A stretch of 64,000 bases of DNA from an uncultured Chlorobiaceae bacterium (GTDB taxonomy: Bacteria > Bacteroidota > Chlorobiia > Chlorobiales > Chlorobiaceae), in the NCBI GenBank assembly GCA_903994525.1, contig CAJEXW010000008.1, positions 27,783 to 91,782 on the forward strand. Reading direction: 5' to 3'. Positions 26,968-35,525 of the stretch are shown piece by piece; the first letter of the stretch is position 1, and each line of letters starts with the position of its first letter. The translations under genes were made by a program, and so were the position numbers. Under the pieces are notes generated by a model. It was not told the origin of the DNA and searched no databases. It saw only the letters and a program-made list of their open reading frames with translations.

Positions 26968-28617
26968 TTGCCAAATAGGAGATTTCCTGGTTCCAGCATT
27001 ATCAATGCGTTCTGAGCGCCGTAAATTTGCAAGTAAATTTGCAATTTTTTTACTTTTCTGTTGTTTATCCAAGGCATCACTTAATTTTGTCCACAACAAC
27101 ATGTCTATCTCTTCCCGTGAAGCTTTACCAAATTTGGTCAGATAATCAATAATCAGCTTGGCATAAAACGCGTCATCCTGTGCTCTAGTGAGAATATATT
27201 CAGCTTTACTCGCAGTAGCCTGCGCCACTATTGCTGAAACATGGATGTTTGGGTTTCGCCCTTCAATGAGTCCGTTTCTTCTTAAATGACGGATGGCTGC
27301 TTTCGGCACCGGCAGCTTTTTCTGAATACGATCCAGGCAGAGTATATCTGTTAGCGGAAGATCGGTTTTCTGGATAAGCATCCGACTATAAGCGGGATCA
27401 ACGACGTGTCCATAAACCGTCATCTTTACAGCCAGCGGGTCACTGAGATCATAGTCTGGCATAGGGAAATATCGACGGGCCTGGCCTGAATACATGGCAT
27501 GAATACCGTATCCCATGGTATCTATCATGTTCAATTCGGTCATAGCCTGCACAAGGGACGGGTTCCGGTAGCGTCGAGGAGTTTTATTGCCTGCTATATA
27601 GTCATCCGGTTTCCCTTCAAAGAAAGAACCTTCGTTTTCAAAAATCAGTCTGTCAGGTTGTTCTGTAACGATAATGCGACCGCTACGGGTATAATCCTGA
27701 TGGGCGATGCAGTTATGCAACGCTTCCAAAACAACTTTCTGGTCATATTTGGCAACCTCAACAGCCAGTAACGCATCATCAGGAAGTATGCGAAGCTGGA
27801 TGTTCCGAATTTTCTGATAAAGTGCCGTCGTACTGAGCAAAAAGGGTGGAGCAAAATGTTCATAAGCACGCTCTGGACCTTCAAGCTTCCATGTCATCTG
27901 GGCTGGATGCGGGGAGAGAAAATAGGCCGCTTCCGGTTTACCCAAGAGCAAAAGCGTGGAACGTGTGATCTTGCCGTCCTGTGTCAGTTTTGCGCGATCA
28001 AGAAACACCGGCAAAGACCATCCTGTAATTTCATCAGAGAAGAACCGATTCGCATACTTACGGGCAAACGATTCGCGTGCCTTTTGCAAAGCCGTTTCAT
28101 CAAGATGGGTTATTGTCGCCTCAGGGATGATCTGCGCCGACCAGTCGCTCGACATGGTCTGTTGGCGGATTTCATCAAGCTTATCCAAACCAAGATGGGT
28201 CAAGCTTTCGCCAGCTCGTGCATAATAATGCCCTTTCCACGAAATCGGCAACCCCCGGGGAGCTGCGGGGATTTCAAAGAAAACTACTCGCCCATTGGGT
28301 TCTGAAAGTTCATGAATATTGCGAAAAGTGATACTTGGCTCTGTATTTTCAGCAATCTGCATCTTCGTGCTTTGCAGTCGCTCAAATTGCAACCGATAGT
28401 CGGTGCCGACAACTTGCCGTGTTTTGTTATGAACCCCAAAAACCAGCCAGGCGGCCTCTTCTTCGCGTAAATTCGCTTCATTGGCCAAAGCAGAGAAATA
28501 CTTTCCAATATCATCAGTCGAATAATCTTTCCCAGCCTGCTTAAATTCAATGACTTCATTTTCCCAGGAAGCAATCAGGTCGATCAACAGTGCTTGAAGA
28601 TGAGTTTGATCCATCAT
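26911..28617 (-). CDS. AlbA_2 / Schlafen-type ATP-binding protein
   Basis: The 568-residue product has an N-terminal AlbA_2 (Schlafen core) domain beginning at about residue 14 (WENEVIEFKQAGKDYST, the family's E-x-K-x-A start). A helical middle and a histidine-kinase-like ATP-binding segment follow (LEALHNCIAHQDYTRSGRII, then ENEGSF), and a C-terminal winged-helix region. It is the usual layout of COG2865-type putative transcriptional regulators. They are frequent in mobile and defence loci, and a role as DNA/RNA-binding regulator is assumed. It starts ATGATGGATCA after a TGAGGAGG overlap, as does the YhcG gene, and its 3' end is duplicated downstream. Confidence 0.85.
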   Translation of the reverse strand: MMDQTHLQALLIDLIASWENEVIEFKQAGKDYSTDDIGKYFSALANEANLREEEAAWLVFGVHNKTRQVVGTDYRLQFERLQSTKMQIAENTEPSITFRNIHELSEPNGRVVFFEIPAAPRGLPISWKGHYYARAGESLTHLGLDKLDEIRQQTMSSDWSAQIIPEATITHLDETALQKARESFARKYANRFFSDEITGWSLPVFLDRAKLTQDGKITRSTLLLLGKPEAAYFLSPHPAQMTWKLEGPERAYEHFAPPFLLSTTALYQKIRNIQLRILPDDALLAVEVAKYDQKVVLEALHNCIAHQDYTRSGRIIVTEQPDRLIFENEGSFFEGKPDDYIAGNKTPRRYRNPSLVQAMTELNMIDTMGYGIHAMYSGQARRYFPMPDYDLSDPLAVKMTVYGHVVDPAYSRMLIQKTDLPLTDILCLDRIQKKLPVPKAAIRHLRRNGLIEGRNPNIHVSAIVAQATASKAEYILTRAQDDAFYAKLIIDYLTKFGKASREEIDMLLWTKLSDALDKQQKSKKIANLLANLRRSERIDNAGTRKSPIWQLAEKKINENCSVAEKNAE

Positions 28618-28624
28618 TGCCTCC

Positions 28625-28792
28625 TCAAATTGATTTCACTTCAGTTCCTGGAGACAACTGCTTGAAAATCTTTTGGTCATTGAATTTGACGGCATAGCTG
28701 TTTTGACTGCCTTGATACTGCCCGGCAAAACAGTCAACCACGGAATCAACCGAGTTGGTTTGACAGGGCTGAACTTTGAATTTGAATTTCAT
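28625..28792 (-). CDS. 55-residue small ORF, copy C of a res-like leader
   Basis: This is the second intact 55-codon copy: MKFKFKVQPCQTNSVDSVVD and CFAGQ at the start, KIFKQLSPGTEVKSI at the end. It overlaps the 3' end of the AAA ATPase gene by 47 bases in another frame and ends eight bases before the AlbA_2 start with the same TGAGGAGG overlap. Base differences from copy B fall mainly at third codon positions, by eye, which suggests that the protein was kept for a time. Confidence 0.5.
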   Translation of the reverse strand: MKFKFKVQPCQTNSVDSVVDCFAGQYQGSQNSYAVKFNDQKIFKQLSPGTEVKSI

Positions 28793-29882
28793 ACGTGTTC
28801 TCAAACAAAGGATTCGAGGCGTTCAAGCCATGTGTTGAATACTGGGCATTGCTTCCGGTAAAATCTTGTTCTTTGAGCCTCTTAAAGGTTGATGCGCCAT
28901 TTTCGCGATTGACAACAACGATATCTTCAATACCAAACTGATCAATCAAAGCAGGCGACTGGGTTGCCACAATAACCTGAGTTTGTTTTGCTGCCACCTG
29001 AATCAACTCAGCAAGAATAGCAATAGCGGCGGGATGAAGCCCTAATTCTGGTTCATCAATAATAATGGTTGCTGGCGGATTGGGTTGCAGTAATGCAGTA
29101 GCAAGGCATATAAACCGGATAGAGCCATCGGAGAGATGATAGGGCTGCATAGGGTAGTCGGAACCCTTTTGCGTCCAGCTCAAGTTGACCTCCTTTTTAG
29201 CGCCCGATTCTTGTGGTTCAAGAATAAAGTTTTCAAAAAAAGGAGCGACCAAACAAATTGCGTTCAGAATTTCCTGGTACTCTTTCGCATGTTTCTGTTT
29301 AAGTTTTAACAGGAAAGGCGCAATATTAGCAGCATCACTTCGGAGTACTTTACTATCCTGAACAATCTCGTAATTTCGCATAGCGGCAGTAGAGCTGGTA
29401 TCATGAAAATGATAAATCTGCCAGGAAGAGATTGCATCGTAAACAGGTTTGCTGTAGTGTGCATCTTTTTGTTTCATCATAACCTCTTTAACCATAAGGG
29501 AAGAGGTATCTTCACTATCACCAAGAAGCCACCATCCAGAAGCGCTATAAAACCGTGCTTCATCTTCAATGGCCAACGCATTCCCAGGGGTTGGGGCCAA
29601 CTTGAAGCGAAAACCACGCGAACCAAATCGCATTTCAAACTCCATTGTTGCGGTAACTTTGCGCCCATTAAACAGGATATCGCCAGCACCGCCGTTGTCC
29701 TTGACATAGCGACTGAGATTGCCGTCTATGAGTGCCCTGAGCATTCTGAAAAAAGAGATCAGATTGCTTTTTCCGGCTCCGTTGCCACCAATGATGACGT
29801 TTAACTCTTTTAATTCAAAATCAATAACCTCTTTGATTGATTTGAATCCTCTTATGGTCAACGTATCTAACGAACTTGTCAT
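28746..29882 (-). CDS. AAA family ATPase (AAA_21, RecF/OLD-like)
   Basis: The 378-residue product starts with LTIRGFKSIKEV and carries a Walker A motif GGNGAGKSNLISFF (about residues 32-45), an ABC-like LSDGSIRFICLA, a Walker B IIIDEPELGLHP, and a switch VATQSPALIDQF. This is the single-chain SMC-like ATPase type common in defence loci. Its last residues (about the final 20) are encoded by DNA shared with the 55-codon small ORF in another frame. The original C-terminus has therefore probably been replaced. Normal family members run a little longer with a DUF4435 or TOPRIM end; none is seen here. Confidence 0.85.
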   Translation of the reverse strand: MTSSLDTLTIRGFKSIKEVIDFELKELNVIIGGNGAGKSNLISFFRMLRALIDGNLSRYVKDNGGAGDILFNGRKVTATMEFEMRFGSRGFRFKLAPTPGNALAIEDEARFYSASGWWLLGDSEDTSSLMVKEVMMKQKDAHYSKPVYDAISSWQIYHFHDTSSTAAMRNYEIVQDSKVLRSDAANIAPFLLKLKQKHAKEYQEILNAICLVAPFFENFILEPQESGAKKEVNLSWTQKGSDYPMQPYHLSDGSIRFICLATALLQPNPPATIIIDEPELGLHPAAIAILAELIQVAAKQTQVIVATQSPALIDQFGIEDIVVVNRENGASTFKRLKEQDFTGSNAQYSTHGLNASNPLFENTYEIQIQSSALSNQLG

Positions 29883-29893
29883 GGTGTGTATCC

Positions 29894-29944
29894 TCAGATT
29901 GATTTCACTTCAGTTCAGGGCGACAACTGCCTGAAAATCTGATC
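29894..29944 (-). repeat. tail copy D of the 55-codon small ORF
   Basis: This segment reads DQIFRQLSP, then a stop where the other copies have Gly, then TEVKSI in the same frame. It ends in TGAGGA before the AAA gene. It is the fused end of the truncated mod gene. Confidence 0.7.
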
Positions 29945-30670
29945 TGTTAAATAATTATCAATTCCAAATATTTCATTACAGACATTCCTTAGATGAGATA
30001 CTTTATTGTCATCAATGCTGATAAATATCACCCCATCATCCCGCAGCAGATTCCTCGCCAGCTTCAACCTTGGATATATCATACTCAACCAATCCGAATG
30101 GAATCGACCATTCGACTCTGTACTGGCAACAAGCCGGTTGCCCTCCTCATCTTTCTGATTTGAACGCAGCAAAAACTCTTCCGTAGTTTCCGCAAAATCA
30201 TCCTCGTAGATGAAATCATTGCCGGTGTTATACGGCGGGTCGATATAGATCATCTTGACCTTGCCGAGGCAGGTCTCCAGCAAGAGCTTCAGGGCATCCA
30301 GATTGTCGCCCTCAATGAAAAGATTTTTTGTGGTATCAAAGTCAACGCTCTCTTCACGGCAGGGACGAAGGGTCTTGGCAATCGGAGCATTTGCGGTCAA
30401 CAGCGCTTCGCGTTTCCCCGGCCAGTTGAGGTGGTCGCGCTCCTGCGGCCCGTCAACGATATGCCCTGAAAGCTTCTGACGCAACAGGTCAAAATCAATG
30501 GCATATCGCAAGGATGAAGGATGAGGGCTGACGGCTGAACCCTCTCCCTTTTCATCCCCCATCCTTCCGTCTTCATCCTTAATTTCGGTGACACAGCCGG
30601 GAAACAGTTCTCGAATGCGGGCAATATTGCCGTCAGTCAAGTTGGGCGAGTGCATTTTCAGTTTTTCCAT
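29915..30670 (-). pseudogene. type III DNA methyltransferase (mod), truncated
   Basis: The 251 residues cover the N-terminal part of a beta-class N6-adenine methyltransferase. They include NLFIEGDNLDALKLL, the catalytic motif IV MIYIDPPYNTGNDFIYEDDF, SDWLSMIYPRLKLARNLL, and DDGVIFISIDDN. Type III Mod proteins are usually over 550 residues and include motif I (FxGxG) in the second half, which is missing here. After GIDNYLT the sequence passes into DQIFRQLSP, the tail of the repeated 55-codon ORF, and stops. I infer a deletion between mod and one ORF copy. Without motif I it cannot bind AdoMet. Confidence 0.85.
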
Positions 30671-30940
30671 ATCAATACCAGTTTATTGCCACTATAAAGC
30701 GCATACCCTACCCCCGAAAACAAGTAACCCCCCCATGGTGCGCAGAGCTGACGAGATGCGTGGGGGGTGTTTAATCATCAACTTAACACCATAATTCAAG
30801 AGTTACAAACCAATAAAACCGCTTTTTTCCCTTTAAGCTTGTTCAGCAATCGAAATATTTCTTCTTCCGCCATGCCTGTTTCAGGTCACAGGCTGTGACC
30901 TCAAGTGCAATCGTGATCTCAGGAATAATTTGACTATCGG

Positions 30941-31144
30941 TTGTTCTTTTTTGCGGGCGATCACCGTGAGCCTGCGCATATTCATGTTGAACGCGACGAA
31001 AATATGGCTAAATTTTGGCTTGATCCGGTTCGCTTGCAAAGGAGTGGTGGTTTTTCAAGGCATGAGATTGCCAGGATTCAAATAATCGTTATTGAACATC
31101 AACAGCATTTACTGGAGGCTTGGTATGGTTACTTCAACAATTGA
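30941..31144 (+). CDS. DUF4160 protein, N-terminus damaged
   Basis: The 67 residues hold the DUF4160 core: FFFAGDHREPAHIHVERDE, AKFWLDPV, and FSRHEIARIQ..VIEHQQHLLEAWYGYF. A normal start (M-P-x-I about ten residues further up) is not found in frame: TAA lies at 30926 and the only start is TTG at 30941. The next gene, DUF2442, starts 20 bases before its stop. DUF4160-DUF2442 pairs are widespread and behave like toxin-antitoxin modules by gene order, though without proof that I know of. Confidence 0.65.
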   Translation: MFFFAGDHREPAHIHVERDENMAKFWLDPVRLQRSGGFSRHEIARIQIIVIEHQQHLLEAWYGYFNN

Positions 31145-31433
31145 ACTCAATGTTTCTGCAGCGGAGCAGGTAACAGTGACGCATGATGCATTAATCGTTG
31201 ATTTGAGTGATGGTCGCACCATTACCGTTCCGCTGGCCTGGTATCCACGACTGATGAATGCAACAGCCTCAGAGCTTCAGAATTGGCGGTTGATTGGAAA
31301 GGGGTATGGCATTCACTGGGAAGAGCTGGATGAGGATATCAGTGTAGAGGGTTTATTGCTTGGCAAACCTTCAGGCGAAAGTCAAACATCGTTCAAGAGA
31401 TGGCTGTCTGGTCGTGTTTCTGCATCGGTGTGA
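31125..31433 (+). CDS. DUF2442 protein
   Basis: The 102-residue product contains the DUF2442 hallmarks: LIVDLSDGRTITVPLAWYPRL, WRLIGKGYGIHWEELDEDIS, and a C-terminal LL segment. The ATG at 31125 lies inside the last codons of the DUF4160 gene, so the two are coupled. The protein is small, soluble and of unknown biochemical role. An antitoxin-like DNA-binding role has been suggested from gene order only. Confidence 0.8.
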   Translation: MVTSTIELNVSAAEQVTVTHDALIVDLSDGRTITVPLAWYPRLMNATASELQNWRLIGKGYGIHWEELDEDISVEGLLLGKPSGESQTSFKRWLSGRVSASV

Positions 31434-31451
31434 TGTCATACTCATTTGTTC

Positions 31452-31707
31452 TTACTGCAATCCAGTCAGTAACTTTTTCAACTCTCGCAGCTCGGCGTTG
31501 ATCTCCACTTTCCGGTTAAACTGTTTTTCCTTGCGGAGCCGGGCCTCACATCGTTCAATGTCTCGTTCCTGAGCACGAATCATAATCATTCGTTCAACCT
31601 GTTTTGTTGTAACCGTTCACCCTGTCGGGCGGGGCAGGGCATCAATGGTGCAAGCAGTTGCTCATAGAGCGCTTGAAGGGGTTCCTGTTGGACCGGGGAG
31701 TGAGCGT
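31452..31707 (-). pseudogene. remnant of a DUF4391 gene
   Basis: The 3' part reads RAQERDIERCEARLRKEKQF then NRKVEINAELRELKKLL, the coiled tail of DUF4391 proteins. The part before it (PLQALYEQLLAPLMPCPARQ) is in another frame, joined by a frameshift near 31600. No start and no N-terminal half are present. DUF4391 genes accompany helicase/methylase defence loci, which fits the decayed island. Confidence 0.55.
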
Positions 31708-31836
31708 GGTATCTCTCTCATATCCAGATTTCCGTAGCCGACCCGCTCGATAGACGTATGGTTGCGGATACGTTTTAACCAAAAAAATCGTTACAGATTG
31801 AAAGTATTTACGAAAAAGATGTAACCGCTCGGCATT

Positions 31837-32301
31837 ATGGGATCACACTCCCTGACCTACAAACAACACATTCCGGTCTCAATCGTGGAGGCGTGGGATT
31901 TTTTTTCTTCTCCGGCGAACCTGGCACGGATAACTCCGCCTGAAATGATGTTCAGAATCACCAATGGCATTAGCGGGCAGAAGATTTATGAGGGAATGCT
32001 GATCAGTTATACGATCTATCCCTTCATGATGCTGCCGGTGCAGTGGGAGACTGAAATCACAAAAGTTGACAAACCATTTATGTTTGAGGATCGCCAGAAA
32101 TCGGGGCCTTACGAGAGCTGGCATCATCAGCATCAGTTTTGTGAAATTCCGGGGGGTGTTGAAATGACCGACCGGATTGACTATGTGATGCCGATGGCGA
32201 TGTTCGGCGACCTGGTTGATTTCCTGATTGTCAGTCGCAGGCTTGAGGAGGTTTTTCAGTTCAGAAGAAAAAAAGTAGAAGAGATTTTAGGCACTCTGTG
32301 A
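31837..32301 (+). CDS. SRPBCC superfamily ligand-binding protein
   Basis: The 154-residue product begins with HSLTYKQHIPVSIVEAWDFFSSPANLARITPP, typical of START/Bet v1-like SRPBCC proteins (polyketide cyclase/dehydrase type). It ends in a long C-terminal helix (FQFRRKKVEEILGTL) that would close the hydrophobic pocket. FEDRQKSGPYESWHHQHQF is a conserved block of the cell-division-inhibitor-like subgroup. Ligand unknown. It is intact, with an ATG start, and lies between the defence remnants and the integrated element. Confidence 0.85.
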   Translation: MGSHSLTYKQHIPVSIVEAWDFFSSPANLARITPPEMMFRITNGISGQKIYEGMLISYTIYPFMMLPVQWETEITKVDKPFMFEDRQKSGPYESWHHQHQFCEIPGGVEMTDRIDYVMPMAMFGDLVDFLIVSRRLEEVFQFRRKKVEEILGTL

Positions 32302-32455
32302 ACGGTTTAAAAGCGCAAAAGGGATTGGTCGCAGTGCGCTCAGTGAATGGGGGTCACGTGAGGTCTTTGCTCTCATGAACATTGTCAAGGGGCCGGAATC
32401 TCTTAGTGATGTTCTTGAGAGTGTTGAAGGAAAGCCGCTTGAACAAAAACGGTGA
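32300..32455 (+). pseudogene. short unassigned coding remnant
   Basis: Fifty-one codons without a start (ERFKSAKGIGRSALSEWGSR, then EVFALMNIVKGPESLSDVLE) end in a TGA. Composition looks like the C-terminus of a real protein, but I do not recognise it. It begins within the stop region of the SRPBCC gene. Confidence 0.3.
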
Positions 32456-32763
32456 GGGCGATCTGAGCCAGGAGGGTAAAGATGATGACAGAATGAAGTG
32501 CATGCAAACAGATTCCGTTGGGAACCTTGTCAAAGTTGATCCCTCTGATTTGCTTAAGTAACAGTGATTTTCATATACACAGTTTTCTTGCTTTTTCTCC
32601 CTTTTTCAAGGCTTTTCTAAAGATGATTATTTTACAATATCTTAGCCTTTGAAACCTTCCTCTATTACTTCTCTTTTTCCTTTGGTTATTCCCTTCTTTT
32701 CTGTAATATTCCTGATAATTGGTAAAGTTTTTGCAAAGTTGATAGGATAAGGCGGGGGTTTAT
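32456..32763. other. non-coding stretch before the integrase
   Basis: AT-rich sequence with no open frame I can support and no tRNA gene. An attachment site for the adjacent integrase may lie here, but no repeat of it was found on the far side. Confidence 0.4.
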
Positions 32764-33831
32764 ATGGGCGTTTCAGTTCGAGAAATTCCACTGAAAGCGG
32801 GCGGCGTTTCCTTCTCTCTTGCTATCTACCATGAGGGAAAAAAGCGGCTTGAAAAAACAAAAATTCATACAGAGAGGTCAGAAGGGCGGGAGTACAAAAA
32901 AGCACGGCAGCAAGCTGAAGCGAGGGCGGCAGAGAAAGAGGCACAATTAAAGATCGACCCGGCAGCGGTTTTTCTTGGTAAGGAGAGGCGCGGCACTGAT
33001 TTCATTGAATATTTTGAAAAGGTGATGGCGGGTGAAAAAAACAGTAATTCCCTTTACAGTTCCACATTGAAACATCTTCGAGATTTCAACGGAGAAAAGC
33101 CTTTGCCGATGGGTGATATTTGTCAGACATGGGCGGAGCGGTTCCGGGCTTATATCGATGGATTGAGCTTGAAGGAAACGACAAAGAAAAACTATTTGCT
33201 TGGGCTGAAAGTGATTCTCAATCAGGCAGTACGGGAAAACCTTATACCGGATTTCTCAAGAAAGATCAAATCGTTCAAACGAAATGACGTTTCCCTGAAA
33301 TATTTGACCCTTGAGCAGATTAAAACCCTTGAGACAACACCATGCAAGCACCCAGCGATAAAGGCGGCGTTTCTGTTTTCTTGCTTTTCGGGTTTAAGAG
33401 CTTCAGACCTTGAAGCTTTGAAAGATGGCGACATTCAACAGGATAGCGACAGGGTTACAATTCGTTACAAGATGCAGAAAACCCAGAAATGGGAGCGTTT
33501 AACCCTTGGGGCGCAGGCGTTGAAATATCTTGCTGAAGCAAAAGAGCAACATAAGGACAGGGGAGCCGATGACAGCAGGGTTTTTCTTTTACCCGGCAGA
33601 GCATGGAGCGGGAGAGTTTTTAATGCTTGGGGCGCGGCGGCAGGCATTCCGTTCAATCTTGGGTGGCATTGCGGGCGGCATTCGTTCGCAGTGTTGAGCC
33701 TTCAGAATGGCGTTGACCTTTACACCCTAAGTAAACTATTGGGCCATTCGAGCGTAAAGATGACCGAGATTTATGCAAAAGTTGTTGATGAAACGAAAAC
33801 GGCGGCAATGGATAAACTGCCTTCTTGGTAA
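32764..33831 (+). CDS. tyrosine-type site-specific integrase (phage/element type)
   Basis: The 355-residue product has an N-terminal arm-binding region (AGGVSFSLAIYHEGKKRLEKTK), a SAM-like core-binding domain (about residues 80-155), and a catalytic domain. Active-site residues visible are the first Arg in FSGLRASDLEAL, HCGRHSFAVLSL, LLGHSSVKMTEIYAKV with the His and the nucleophilic Tyr near the end. It catalyses integration and excision of the element that follows. An AAGGCGGGGG ribosome binding site precedes the ATG. It opens the 9-kb mobile region. Confidence 0.9.
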   Translation: MGVSVREIPLKAGGVSFSLAIYHEGKKRLEKTKIHTERSEGREYKKARQQAEARAAEKEAQLKIDPAAVFLGKERRGTDFIEYFEKVMAGEKNSNSLYSSTLKHLRDFNGEKPLPMGDICQTWAERFRAYIDGLSLKETTKKNYLLGLKVILNQAVRENLIPDFSRKIKSFKRNDVSLKYLTLEQIKTLETTPCKHPAIKAAFLFSCFSGLRASDLEALKDGDIQQDSDRVTIRYKMQKTQKWERLTLGAQALKYLAEAKEQHKDRGADDSRVFLLPGRAWSGRVFNAWGAAAGIPFNLGWHCGRHSFAVLSLQNGVDLYTLSKLLGHSSVKMTEIYAKVVDETKTAAMDKLPSW

Positions 33832-33915
33832 ATATTCTCCTTTACTTTATAGGGAATATTCCGAAAAGTTAAGAGTAAAGAAGAAAGAAAAAGAGGGAAA
33901 ATCTTTTTAATTATG

Positions 33916-33963
33916 AAATATTTGTTTCTGTTTTAAGGGTGCATATCCTGCACACCCTACACG
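33916..33963 (+). repeat. left copy of a 48-bp inverted repeat
   Basis: The 48 bases running from AAATATTTGTTTCTG to CACCCTACACG recur in reverse orientation at 42094-42141 with two mismatches. Inside lies a short dyad, GTGCA-TATCC-TGCAC. The two copies enclose 8.1 kb. Confidence 0.9.
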
Positions 33964-34008
33964 AATAAGGGCAAGAATTGGGCGGATTCATTAAAGCGGG
34001 GGTGAAAC

Positions 34009-34866
34009 ATGGGCAACAACTACGACTTTGGACAAGCGGCAAAAATTATAAACGTGTATGATCTTGTTTGGGCAATTAAAAGCGCTGTCCTGGATTATAT
34101 CGAATACGTAGGCGCTGAAAAAGAAAGGGAACAGATAGAAGAAGCGGACGGGAGTAAGTGGGGCTTGATAAAGATTGATACCCGTTTTTCAAAAACATTG
34201 CAACAATTGGTTCTCTCTCTTGGTTGGGCATATAGGAAAGCAACAAAGGTTTCTTCTGAAATCGAATTGGAGCAAATTCAGGAAAAAATTACTGAAAAAG
34301 GGGATGATCTTCAGTTTGCTATTCAGGTTGCATTGACGTACTGGAGTGGAGAGTTTTGCAAAGATCGGGCTGACTGTGGTTTACCTACATATTCCTTAGC
34401 CTATATACGTGAGCAGCAAGCAAAATTCGAGTTGCAGCATGATTTAGGGGTTGGTATTGATCGAGAGGGGGAGCAGTTTATATATTTCCTTGCCAACATT
34501 CACGCTTTACGTTGGCTTTTTAGAGTAAATAGTCCCCAGCAACCCGCACCCCCGGCAGGAGATCAGGGGAAAGAAAACGCAGGCACGGAAGCTGAAATAA
34601 TTACTGACAAAAGAAAGAAGCTTGAGGATCAGCTTTTTGAAGAAACCCTTTTACCGATAATTCTTGAGAAATTTGAAGCAGGTAAACACGATAAGACCAG
34701 CAAAATGATGTTGTATAACCAGATTGCAAAGCCTTATACATTTAGCGGCGATGCTATAAAAAAGCGGTTCGAAAAAGAGTATAAGCCGAAACCTGAAAAA
34801 CTGCATGAAGCCTTACGAAAATATGGAAATGAAGAGCTTATAAGCCAGATCAATAAGCTTCGATAA
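34009..34866 (+). CDS. hypothetical protein of the integrated element
   Basis: The 285-residue product is soluble and strongly charged, with predicted helical stretches and a low-complexity linker rich in Pro and Gly near residues 180-200 (SPQQPAPPAGDQGKENAGTE). The C-terminal part (FSGDAIKKRFEKEYKPKPEK) could be DNA-binding. I recognise no family. It has a GGGGGTGAAAC ribosome binding site and lies between the integrase and a helix-turn-helix gene. Confidence 0.7.
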   Translation: MGNNYDFGQAAKIINVYDLVWAIKSAVLDYIEYVGAEKEREQIEEADGSKWGLIKIDTRFSKTLQQLVLSLGWAYRKATKVSSEIELEQIQEKITEKGDDLQFAIQVALTYWSGEFCKDRADCGLPTYSLAYIREQQAKFELQHDLGVGIDREGEQFIYFLANIHALRWLFRVNSPQQPAPPAGDQGKENAGTEAEIITDKRKKLEDQLFEETLLPIILEKFEAGKHDKTSKMMLYNQIAKPYTFSGDAIKKRFEKEYKPKPEKLHEALRKYGNEELISQINKLR

Positions 34867-34971
34867 AAAGGGAACATTAAGGGAATTTCCCCAATTTTTC
34901 CCTGTAGAATAAAGCATGAAGTTATAACCAGCTTAAGAAAAGCGGTTATCAACAAATAAATTTTGTGCTTT

Positions 34972-35250
34972 ATGAACACCATTGAAACCCCCCAGCAGGC
35001 AGCCTCAGCAATTCAGCAGAGGCAGCAGAAAACCCTTTCCACAGACGGAGTAATTCAATACCTCTTTGAGGTTTGGGGTTTGAAGATTGCCAAAGCAACA
35101 ATCTATAAAAAGAAATCTACCCAGCCGGACACGTTTCCGGGCCGTCGTTCCGCTTTCGGGAAACTGGTTTTTGATCCGGCGGAAGTTGACCGTTATATGT
35201 TGACCGGAAGCGCTCGGGAAGCAGTTGAGACAGAAGGGGGCCAGGCATGA
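34972..35250 (+). CDS. putative helix-turn-helix / excisionase-like protein
   Basis: The 92-residue product (from the ATG at 34972) contains TDGVIQYLFEVWGLKIAKATIYKKKS, a helix-turn-helix with the WGLKIAKATIYK recognition segment. VFDPAEVDRYMLTG follows, as in MerR/AlpA-like excisionase or replication-control proteins. It overlaps the next gene as ATGA. Position directly before the primase module suggests a regulator of excision or replication. Confidence 0.7.
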   Translation: MNTIETPQQAASAIQQRQQKTLSTDGVIQYLFEVWGLKIAKATIYKKKSTQPDTFPGRRSAFGKLVFDPAEVDRYMLTGSAREAVETEGGQA

Positions 35251-35525
35251 GACCAGACAAGAAAAAAGCCGGTGACGGGCAAGCCACCGGCAATAACGGT
35301 CATTCATTGGGCGCAAACAATGGGCATTGTTCACCCTTCCAATATAAGGGAGGTTACAGAGATTCACAACCTTTCAATGTTGATGCCTTTTGTCGGAAAG
35401 CACAGCGGGCAATAGGTGACTGTTATGTTTCGTTGGAGCATTGGCCAGCTTGCATACGGTACAACTACTTTATAGGGCCAGATGGCCGGTTGATTACCAG
35501 AGGCGAGCGGAGGGCAGGAGCATGA
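35247..35525 (+). CDS. hypothetical protein of the replication module
   Basis: The 92-residue product is hydrophilic and has no known domain. It is coupled on both sides by ATGA overlaps (with the helix-turn-helix gene and with the primase gene), so it is a real part of the operon. The sequence contains two cysteines in CRKAQRAIGDCY. Confidence 0.65.
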   Translation: MRPDKKKAGDGQATGNNGHSLGANNGHCSPFQYKGGYRDSQPFNVDAFCRKAQRAIGDCYVSLEHWPACIRYNYFIGPDGRLITRGERRAGA

